In this document: positions 1 to 6,110 of the stretch, piece after piece | Numbering within the stretch: the stretch's first letter is position 1 | Layout: each line of letters starts with the position of its first letter | DNA from: Elainella saxicola E1 | GTDB lineage: Bacteria > Cyanobacteriota > Cyanobacteriia > Elainellales > Elainellaceae | DNA length: 34,856 bases | Direction: 5' to 3' | Assembly: GCA_002796835.1 (NCBI GenBank) | Contig: LUGL01000098.1 | Coordinates: 1-34,856 of the forward strand | Translations under genes and position numbers: made by a program | Notes under the pieces: model-generated | What the model was told of the DNA's origin: nothing | The model's database searches: none | The model's input: the letters and a program-made list of their open reading frames with translations, nothing else

Positions 1-2
1 TC

Positions 3-704
3 TCTGGCTTCGATGTCCCCAACGATGACCAGCCTCGCTTCTTCTCTTCTGATAATATCCTCTCTCCTTCTGACCTCGATATCCTCATTGAGGCTGCTTA
101 TCGTCAAATCTTTTTCCATGCTTTCGCTGCTGACCGCGAACCCTTCCTTGAGTCTCAACTCCGCTCTGGTCAAATTACTGTTCGCGATTTCATTCGCGGT
201 CTCTTACTCTCTAATACTTATAAACGCAGTTTCTATGACCTCAATAGCAATTATCGCTTCGTAGAACAAACCGTCCAGCGCGTCCTTGGCCGTGATACCT
301 TTAATCAACAAGAAAAAATCGCTTGGTCTATCGTCGTCGCCACTAAAGGTATTCAAGGCTTTGTCGACCAACTCCTCAACTCTCCTGAATATCTCCAAAA
401 TTTCGGCGATGCAACCGTCCCTTTCCAACGTCGCCGCAATCTCCCTTCTCAATCCCTCGGCCAAACTCCCTTTAATCTCAAATCCCCCAGATACGATGAA
501 TATTATCGTCGTAAACTCGGCTTCCCTCAAATCGTTTGGCAGGCCGCTCCTCGCTCTTTCAAAGCCCAATCTTCCCAATCTAACCCCGGTGACCCTAAAA
601 ATTTCCTCGATATGGCCCGCTCCATTAACCCAACCGTTAATCCTCCTCAAAAACTAGCCGCCGCTAACGTCGATTTCATTAACTCAGTCCCCTACAAAAA
701 GTAG
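3..704 (+). CDS. cpcG: Phycobilisome rod-core linker polypeptide CpcG (5' end off the window)
   Basis: This is the C-terminal 233 residues of a PBS linker protein; the reading frame is open from the left edge and ends at TAG 702-704. CpcG attaches phycocyanin rods to the allophycocyanin core of the phycobilisome on the thylakoid surface. The visible part begins inside the PBS-linker domain ([14 protein letters not shown], then [50 protein letters not shown]) and continues into the tail typical of CpcG ([30 protein letters not shown], ending SVPYKK). Perhaps 15-25 N-terminal residues are missing, judging from the usual CpcG length of about 250. Codon third positions are almost always C or T wherever the code permits, as expected of a very highly expressed gene and unlike the rest of the window. 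A terminator follows 37 bp downstream. Confidence 0.96.
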   Translation, partial: SGFDVPNDDQPRFFSSDNILSPSDLDILIEAAYRQIFFHAFAADREPFLESQLRSGQITVRDFIRGLLLSNTYKRSFYDLNSNYRFVEQTVQRVLGRDTFNQQEKIAWSIVVATKGIQGFVDQLLNSPEYLQNFGDATVPFQRRRNLPSQSLGQTPFNLKSPRYDEYYRRKLGFPQIVWQAAPRSFKAQSSQSNPGDPKNFLDMARSINPTVNPPQKLAAANVDFINSVPYKK

Positions 705-741
705 AAAGCACTTGTTAAGCAAGAATCAATATATTATTACA

Positions 742-776
742 AGCCCTTTTAGCTGTAAGAGGGCTATTTTTTATTT
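742..776 (+). terminator. Rho-independent terminator of cpcG
   Basis: Arms AGCCCTTTTA (742-751) and TAAGAGGGCT (756-765) form a 10-bp stem with one G-U pair and a GCTG loop, followed by ATTTTTTATTT. The tail overlaps the stop codon of the convergent gene at 764, so the two transcripts meet here. Confidence 0.88.
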
Positions 777-1474
777 GTATTTTTATCAATGTTATAGACC
801 CATATTTTGCCTTCACTATAAAAATCATCTTCTGGCTCCAAAATATAGTTACCTAAAAGTAGAGCCAACCACACTTTCACCAATGATAAATTCGTATTAT
901 TAGTTAGTTCGATCAGAGAGACTTTTTGTTTATCCTGACTTTGTAACCATCGATGAATTGTAGTAATCCAAAAACTTACATTTTCATCATGGGCGACGCT
1001 GAGCGCACTTCGCTTAGTTTCTTCCTCAGTTTCAATTGCCTCCACCATTTCCAAGACTTTCTTCTTCTCAACTGTCCCCACCACAGACTGATTAGGGTTA
1101 TTTCTGGCAGGTCTCTTTTCCTTCGTTCTTACTAAATCTGTTAAATCCAAATGCATCGTTCGCTGCACAAGACCTTGTAACCAGTCAACTTCCGTTACAG
1201 GGCCTTCATCACTATGGTGATCCTGCCAATCTGCCAATAATCGATCGGCCTTCATTGTATAAAGCTCTGCCAATTGGACAATTACAAAAGATACAAAGCG
1301 CAACTGTTCGGCATCAGATAGATGCTTTAAGTGAGGTTCAACTAACTGCCAAAGTTTGCTGAGGCTAACAGATTCAGGTTGAACAGAAGCATCTTGCCAT
1401 TCAGCAGAAAACATTTGTTCTAATCCATTTATTGGAGAAGAGGTTATTTCTACCGAATCATCACAATCATCCAT
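764..1474 (-). CDS. Hypothetical protein, 236 aa
   Basis: I do not recognise the family. The protein is acidic at the N-terminus (MDDCDDSVEITS) with a helical, Leu- and Trp-rich body (LSKLWQLVEPHLKHLSDAEQ). A charged, probably disordered middle stretch runs around residues 115-150 (KEKRPARNNPNQ, then Lys/Glu-rich). The C-terminus (residues about 165-225) looks like a winged-helix-sized module: a helix, TNNTNLSLVKVWLALLLGN, and a short beta-like end GKIWVYNID. No signal peptide or membrane segment is seen. It lies 20 bp downstream of the Cys-rich gene on the same strand, so the two are probably co-transcribed. A start at ATG 1472-1474 lacks a clear Shine-Dalgarno sequence. Confidence 0.75.
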   Translation of the reverse strand: MDDCDDSVEITSSPINGLEQMFSAEWQDASVQPESVSLSKLWQLVEPHLKHLSDAEQLRFVSFVIVQLAELYTMKADRLLADWQDHHSDEGPVTEVDWLQGLVQRTMHLDLTDLVRTKEKRPARNNPNQSVVGTVEKKKVLEMVEAIETEEETKRSALSVAHDENVSFWITTIHRWLQSQDKQKVSLIELTNNTNLSLVKVWLALLLGNYILEPEDDFYSEGKIWVYNIDKNTNKK

Positions 1475-1494
1475 CGATCGCTATCACGCTTTCA

Positions 1495-2001
1495 CTATAA
1501 GGTCTTTAAAGGGCAAGGGTGGATCGGACAAAAGCAAGGATCATAACGAATTTCAGGTTCAAAGGTTTTAATCCCGTAGCGTTGGTTTAAGTCTTGCAGT
1601 ACAGTTTCCAGATACTTGCGAACCTGACTGTTCGTCATTCCCATACAGTGCTTTGCTGGAATCTCTTCAAGTTTAGTATCTCCCTGCCAGATTGCAATTG
1701 CTAGGGCATGAAGATGAGCATCCTTGCGCGGTTCTCGATAAAGGTAAAGTAGCGCGACGGGAGTCGTTTTTAGCTTTGTAGCAATTTCACTTTTGATTTC
1801 AGCCTTTCGCTGTGCCTTGATCGAAAAATACTGTCCCTTCCGTTTTTGATTGTTATCTGCTCGATTCCGATAGTGCGATCGCTTGCGATGACAAGTTTTC
1901 TCATTCCAGCAACCGTCGCCTGTTTCACCATGCAACTCGCGTGCGGCCTCGACTGAAAGTTGGCTACAATGCCAGCATTTTCCATTCACGGGTCGCGCCA
2001 T
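1495..2001 (-). CDS. Cys/His-rich hypothetical protein, 168 aa, probable zinc binder
   Basis: I cannot name the family. The N-terminus has a CxxC pair (C9, C12) and then C31, C37 and H38 in the pattern CWHC ... GCWNEKTCHRKRSHY, which looks like a treble-clef or zinc-knuckle site followed by a basic patch (KRSHYRNRADNNQKRKGQ). The middle is basic and helical, and the last residues carry a second cluster (CFCPIHPCPL, C156, C158, C163). This suggests a metal-stabilised nucleic-acid-binding protein, but that is inference. It is the first gene of a probable two-gene minus-strand unit with the 236-aa protein. An AGGAG stands about 13 bases upstream of the ATG. Confidence 0.75.
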   Translation of the reverse strand: MARPVNGKCWHCSQLSVEAARELHGETGDGCWNEKTCHRKRSHYRNRADNNQKRKGQYFSIKAQRKAEIKSEIATKLKTTPVALLYLYREPRKDAHLHALAIAIWQGDTKLEEIPAKHCMGMTNSQVRKYLETVLQDLNQRYGIKTFEPEIRYDPCFCPIHPCPLKTL

Positions 2002-2171
2002 CGATCGCTCAATCTCCTACTTCAAACCCAGCACATCTCTATTTGTCCTGCCTATTTTAGTGTAATTTTTGTCTTTAGCCATCCAAAAGTGCTGCCTGCT
2101 CTCTGTCCATCTCGCCGATTTCAAAACCATTGGCTTGCAGGAAGAAGCGCGATCGCACCAAAAATCGTACC

Positions 2172-2214
2172 AAAATAAAATCAGCTCAGGATGAATCAAT
2201 CAAATCTGAGCTGA
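2172..2214 (-). terminator. Rho-independent terminator of desC
   Basis: Nine-bp perfect arms TCAGCTCAG (2181-2189) and CTGAGCTGA (2206-2214) are followed, in the minus-strand direction, by TTTTATTTTG. It starts 30 bp after the desC stop codon. The rest of the 2002-2243 gap shows no gene. Confidence 0.8.
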
Positions 2215-2243
2215 ACCAAAATTATTCATTTGGCGATTAAGGT

Positions 2244-3089
2244 CTAGCCTTGCTGAGGCGGCAACACAACCTTTTGAGCCAAACCAAATTGTTTGAGGAG
2301 AAGAATCGCCCACCAGGTCATATCTACCTCCCACCATTTCCATCCAGCTTTAGCCACATTGGGATAGGCATGATGATTATTGTGCCAACCCTCGCCATAG
2401 GTTAGAACAGCCGCCCACCAGAGGTTGCGAGAATTATCATCAGAAAAGTGACTGCGGTAGCCAAACAGATGCGTTGCAGAGTTGATCAGCCATGTACTGT
2501 GCCAGAGCAAAACTGTGCGAACAAATAATCCGTAAACCACAAACGACCATCCACCCAACAGGTAAAGCACCAAACCGAGCGGAATCTGAAGCAGCAGAAA
2601 GTTACGATCCAACCAACGGTAGAAGGGTTGACGATCTAAATCGGGTGCAAACTGCCGATAGGACTCTCGGTTAAAAAACTCCCGACGTTTGTAGAACAAC
2701 CACAGCATATGACTCCACCAAAATCCTCGACGGGCAGAGTAGGGATCTTTATCTACATCTTCGGTGTAAAGGTGGTGCATTCGGTGTCCGGCAACCCAAA
2801 AGATCGGGCCGCCTTGCAAAGCCAACGCTCCGATGATGGCGATCGCATATTCTAGCGGCTTAGGAACCTGCAAGCTGCGATGAGTCAATAAGCGATGATA
2901 TCCCAGGCAAATCCCAATGCTGCCAAATAGCCAATGCAGGAAAAGCACCATCACTAGCGCTGACCAAGAGAAAAACCAGGGAGCGAGTAGAGCAAGGGCA
3001 TGGACTGCTCCAAAAAATAGGGCATTCGTCCAGTTAAATGGGATCGGCTGGATGCCTTTTGGGGCAATGGGAATTGAATTAGAAGTCAT
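2244..3089 (-). CDS. desC: Acyl-lipid delta-9 fatty acid desaturase (DesC-type)
   Basis: This membrane di-iron desaturase introduces the first double bond (delta-9) into stearoyl or palmitoyl chains on membrane lipids, using ferredoxin as electron donor. All three histidine boxes are visible: HRLLTHR (H65-H70), HRMHH (H102, H105, H106) and HNNHH (H236-H240), along with GYHRLLTHRS and YGEGWHNNHH, which are typical of the DesC/stearoyl-desaturase group. Hydrophobic segments sit at about 23-55, 80-100 and 165-195. The length of 281 aa is usual for cyanobacterial DesC. AAGGA at 3095-3099 lies well placed before the ATG. It is divergent from a TetR-type regulator, and the shared intergenic region carries two palindromic operators, so repression by that regulator is likely. 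Confidence 0.93.
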   Translation of the reverse strand: MTSNSIPIAPKGIQPIPFNWTNALFFGAVHALALLAPWFFSWSALVMVLFLHWLFGSIGICLGYHRLLTHRSLQVPKPLEYAIAIIGALALQGGPIFWVAGHRMHHLYTEDVDKDPYSARRGFWWSHMLWLFYKRREFFNRESYRQFAPDLDRQPFYRWLDRNFLLLQIPLGLVLYLLGGWSFVVYGLFVRTVLLWHSTWLINSATHLFGYRSHFSDDNSRNLWWAAVLTYGEGWHNNHHAYPNVAKAGWKWWEVDMTWWAILLLKQFGLAQKVVLPPQQG

Positions 3090-3254
3090 GAAATTCCTTG
3101 TTGAGAGATTTAGGGATAACTCAGTTACAGTCGCTCACTCATTCCCTGGATGAATCAGCAACTCAATCGTGAAGCACCTCGTCGGCAAACAAAACGCCAT
3201 CAAACCGGAAATGGAGAGCCACTTTTGCAAGAATGACGTTAAAGTAGAACAGTT

Positions 3255-3269
3255 GCAAGTGCCACTTAC
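3255..3269. promoter_or_regulatory. Palindromic operator copy 1 (TetR-type), desC/regulator intergenic
   Basis: GCAAGTGCCACTTAC differs by two bases from the perfect palindrome 46 bp away. It lies between the divergent desC and TetR-fusion genes, the usual place for an autoregulated TetR operator. Binding by the neighbouring regulator is inferred. Confidence 0.65.
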
Positions 3270-3300
3270 ATACCGAGCCTAACACCGATCGTTTTTTTCT

Positions 3301-3315
3301 GCAAGTGTCACTTGC
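3301..3315. promoter_or_regulatory. Palindromic operator copy 2 (TetR-type)
   Basis: GCAAGTGTCACTTGC is a perfect 7-1-7 palindrome ending nine bases before the ATG of the TetR-fusion gene, so a bound repressor would cover its promoter or ribosome-binding region. The centres of the two copies are 46 bp apart, close to four and a half helical turns. Confidence 0.72.
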
Positions 3316-3324
3316 ATTTTGCCC

Positions 3325-4566
3325 ATGCCTGCTCAACGAAATCCTACGCGGCAGCGCTTAATCCATGCTGCACTTAGACTATTTACAGCTCAAGGAGTAA
3401 CGGATACCACGACAAAACAAATCGCAGAACTGGCAGGGGTGAATGAAGTCACTCTATTTCGTCATTTTGGTAATAAACATGGATTGCTGCTAGCAGTGAT
3501 TGAAGAAGCAGCTGTATTCAGCCAATTAGGCCAAACCTTAATTCAGCAAGCCAGTCAGGCTGACAGTATTCACCAGGCTCTCAAAGACTATGCAACAGCG
3601 TGCTTACAGGCGATCGAGCGAGTTCCAGAAGTTGTGCGATCGGTAGTTGGAGAAGCAGGGCAATTTCCTTCTGAAAATCGAGAAGCATTGGGGCGTGGCT
3701 TTACCCAGGCCAATCATTATGTGGCCGAGTACTTTCAGACTGTAATTGACCATGGAAAATTGCAAACCCATCTGCCTGCTGACAAATTGGCCAGTCTTTT
3801 GAATGGCATGCTATTAGGCTATGCCGTGATCGAATTCACAAGTGAATTTCACAATCTTTGGCAAAATCGAGATGATTTTTTAGAAAATCTGGTTACCCTA
3901 TTTCTACATGGTGCAGTCTCTTCTCCAGATTCTCAGAACTCTTTGCTGCTCCAGCAATCCAATGCTACTACCCCAGAAACAAGTATTCCATTTGTGACTG
4001 ATCTGCCTGCAGATATCGTGCATCAAATTCTGCAACAGGGCAAAAAGACAGGTCTTCAGGAATATGCACTAATTTACGTGCTATTTGGTGCTGGATTAAA
4101 GTCATCCGAAGTAGTTCGATTACAACGATCGCACTACATTAACGATAGCCAGCATCAGATTTTACGCATCATCAATGGGCAAAATCGTCATGTTCCGATT
4201 AATCAGTGGATTATGGGGAAACGCTATGGCTCTTACACTCGCAACCCTTTAACCCAATGGCTGAAAGCGCGCAAAGATGAGCAACCTGCGTTATTTCTAA
4301 ACTCTGTTGGGGAACCACTTTCAGAACCCGAATTATGCCAGCAGTGGCAGATATGGACCGCAGAGTTTTCTACTTCTGATGGCCAACCGATCGCCATTGA
4401 GCAAACTCAGCAAACCTGGTGTGTGGAAATGCTGGGCCGAGGCATCACAGTAGATGAACTGTCTGTTTTAACAGGCTATGATGCTACTCAACTCCAGCCC
4501 TATGCAGCGAGGGCAAAAGAAAAAGCCGTTTTAGAACAAGCCATGCGTCTCGATCGCAAAGCTTGA
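3325..4566 (+). CDS. TetR-family regulator fused to a degenerate tyrosine-recombinase-like domain
   Basis: The 413-aa protein has two parts. Residues about 8-55 are a TetR_N helix-turn-helix (RLIHAALRLFTAQGVTDTTT, then IAELAGVNEVTLFRHFGNK), followed by a helical ligand/dimer domain to about 200. After a Ser/Thr/Gln linker, residues about 225-405 resemble the catalytic domain of phage integrases/XerC (LIYVLFGAGLKSSEVVRLQR; later ITVDELSVLTGYDATQLQPY). The first catalytic Arg is replaced by Lys in GLKSSEV and no HxLRH box is recognisable (the place reads EQTQQTWCVEML), so DNA strand transfer is unlikely. I start at ATG 3325; an in-frame TTG at 3319 is also possible, and neither has a good Shine-Dalgarno. 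It is divergent from desC with shared operators, so it probably represses itself and desC. Confidence 0.85.
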   Translation: MPAQRNPTRQRLIHAALRLFTAQGVTDTTTKQIAELAGVNEVTLFRHFGNKHGLLLAVIEEAAVFSQLGQTLIQQASQADSIHQALKDYATACLQAIERVPEVVRSVVGEAGQFPSENREALGRGFTQANHYVAEYFQTVIDHGKLQTHLPADKLASLLNGMLLGYAVIEFTSEFHNLWQNRDDFLENLVTLFLHGAVSSPDSQNSLLLQQSNATTPETSIPFVTDLPADIVHQILQQGKKTGLQEYALIYVLFGAGLKSSEVVRLQRSHYINDSQHQILRIINGQNRHVPINQWIMGKRYGSYTRNPLTQWLKARKDEQPALFLNSVGEPLSEPELCQQWQIWTAEFSTSDGQPIAIEQTQQTWCVEMLGRGITVDELSVLTGYDATQLQPYAARAKEKAVLEQAMRLDRKA

Positions 4567-4919
4567 TTGTTCTGGCGACCCAGTCCTGTTCGACTCCAAT
4601 TCTCGATTTCACTGGATCCGTTCATGAGAATCGGATACCTGGCTGCTGGGGATAAGATTCCTGCGGATAACGTTATCCGCAAATTGAGGCATTATCCAAA
4701 CACTGTTCGGCAGCGATCATACGTTCCCGAATAGAGGCTAGCTTGAGGATTGGGCCTAGCCACTGAAGGGGAGCTGAATTTTCAGGAGGGGACAGGTTGA
4801 TTAATTACACTAAAAGTTACACTAAAGTTTTACAGCGCCAAAAAACCCTCAACTATGACAGTCGAGGGAGGAAGCAGCACTAGTCGCAAGAGAGGCACAG
4901 TCTTACCAAGGGGGCAAAT
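4567..4919. other. Intergenic gap with a 20-bp perfect palindrome
   Basis: No credible gene is seen in these 353 bp. They contain TGCGGATAACGTTATCCGCA (4662-4681), a perfect 20-bp palindrome; a tandem TTACACTAAA at 4805-4814 and 4817-4826; and the minus-strand terminator at 4840-4868. The palindrome lacks a T-run and so is not a terminator. It could be an operator or a recombination site. Each half (TTATCCGCA) is also one base from the DnaA box TTATCCACA. Confidence 0.6.
4840..4868 (-). terminator. Rho-independent terminator of the 172-aa membrane-protein gene
   Basis: Read on the minus strand, CCCTC GACTGTCATAGTT GAGGG folds with extra ACT/AGT pairing inside and runs straight into TTTTTT (4840-4845 on the plus strand). 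It lies about 50 bp past the stop of the 4920-5438 gene. Confidence 0.85.
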
Positions 4920-5438
4920 TTACATCACCTTCGTTTCAGTAGGTTCTGCATAACCCTGGATGCTTTCAGGTTCAAACTGGCGCAAGATCGAAGTTGCTTG
5001 ACGAGTCAATTCTTCTGTTCCTCTCACGACAACCAAATACTTTCCAGCATCCAGACGGTTGCGATAGGGTAAAGCATCTCCGCTTCCCAAAGCCAAGCCC
5101 AGTCCGCCGCCCACAAAGTAAGCTCCCAATCCACCCGCTGCCGCGCCTAACAGACCTCCTATCAGATGATTTCCAAAGGGACCGATCGTCGAAAAGAGTT
5201 CGATGCCTGTTAAGACATTGAAGGCATACCCCGCACCAAAGCCAAACGGAATGAGCCAGGAAAAGCGGTTTTGACCCCGTTGGAACTGCTGATTGGGATC
5301 AATGAGCCCGTACTCATCTGCACTTTTATAGCCACTGCCCAAAATATCAACTTGATGGCCCGGCAACCTTTCTTCCAGTGCTGAGTAAGCAGCTTCCGCC
5401 TGTATGCGATCGGGCAAAACAGCAATTAAATAATTCAT
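4920..5438 (-). CDS. Conserved-type small membrane protein, 172 aa, function unknown
   Basis: The protein has an N-terminal alpha/beta segment (MNYLIAVLPDRIQAEAAYSA, then LPGHQVDILGSG), a glycine-rich hydrophobic middle at about 62-120 (LIPFGFGAGYAFNVLTG; GGLLGAAAGGLGAYFVGGG) that should form two membrane hairpin helices, and a C-terminal alpha/beta segment (KYLVVVRGTEELTRQATSIL). This resembles small stress-associated membrane proteins of the general-stress-protein-17M/DUF1269 kind, in which two ferredoxin-like halves flank a glycine-zipper region; the assignment is tentative. A good AAGGATC precedes the ATG. It lies 62 bp downstream of the copper-storage gene on the same strand, so the two may be co-transcribed, and it has its own terminator. 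Confidence 0.8.
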   Translation of the reverse strand: MNYLIAVLPDRIQAEAAYSALEERLPGHQVDILGSGYKSADEYGLIDPNQQFQRGQNRFSWLIPFGFGAGYAFNVLTGIELFSTIGPFGNHLIGGLLGAAAGGLGAYFVGGGLGLALGSGDALPYRNRLDAGKYLVVVRGTEELTRQATSILRQFEPESIQGYAEPTETKVM

Positions 5439-5500
5439 GATCCTTGGTTATCAATTACGCAACAAATGAATGAAAATCAATATCTTCCTGCGGCGTAATA

Positions 5501-5878
5501 CTAGATAGCAGCTACCGCCATTTGCCGACAGGATTCTGCACAGCGACGACATATCTGAGCACAAGCTTGCATCTGGGCATCGTCTGTAAATCGTTGACAA
5601 TCCATTGCACACATATCACAAACTTCGGCACAAACACCGCAGGTCCGTCGATGCAACGCCGAATTGCGCAGCATGAAATTAGCACTCGTTTGGCAAATTT
5701 CAGCACAATCTAGCATCAAAGCAACATGGCTGGATACTGTATGTTGTCCTCCTTGCTCCAAGCAATAAGCAACAGTACTCAGACAAGTGCTGTGACAATT
5801 AAGGCAGTTTTGGATGCACTGCTCCATTTCTGACTGCTGCATCTCCGAATTTAGACGTAAATCAGCATGATGAGTCAT
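5501..5878 (-). CDS. Four-helix-bundle copper-storage protein (Csp/DUF326-like)
   Basis: The 125-aa protein contains 16 cysteines spaced as CxxxC and CxxC along predicted helices: C21, 25, 28, 32, 39, 58, 62, 80, 83, 87, 90, 94, 106, 110, 113 and 117. Csp proteins fill the core of a four-helix bundle with Cys thiolates that bind many Cu(I) ions. No signal peptide is seen, so it should be cytosolic like Csp3. The His residues near the N-terminus and in ALHRRTCGVC may help metal entry. GAGGGA stands nine bases before the ATG. In a cyanobacterium it would buffer copper needed for plastocyanin and cytochrome oxidase. The family call is firm from the Cys pattern; metal identity and capacity are inferred. 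Confidence 0.9.
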   Translation of the reverse strand: MTHHADLRLNSEMQQSEMEQCIQNCLNCHSTCLSTVAYCLEQGGQHTVSSHVALMLDCAEICQTSANFMLRNSALHRRTCGVCAEVCDMCAMDCQRFTDDAQMQACAQICRRCAESCRQMAVAAI

Positions 5879-6110
5879 GAGCGTCGTCCCTCTGTTACAA
5901 CCCTCATCCTAGAGAAATAGCCAATCTAGTGCTTCTTGCTAACGAAAGGTTTTAGTCGATCGCCCCACTCCCCTGATCGAGAGATTTAATATTAAGAGAA
6001 GCTGTTCATCCAGAGTTCGAATAACATAACTTGTCAATACGCATTAGCCTATCTCGCTTAAGCCAATCTATTTATTCTTTTATAGTTGCTTTATACAAAA
6101 TATTTATTAT

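Noticed and set aside
204-657. Open frames of 148 aa (minus) and 123 aa (plus) over the 5' part of the window
   Set aside because: They are shadows of cpcG caused by its pyrimidine-ended codons. The frame at 3-704 matches CpcG throughout.
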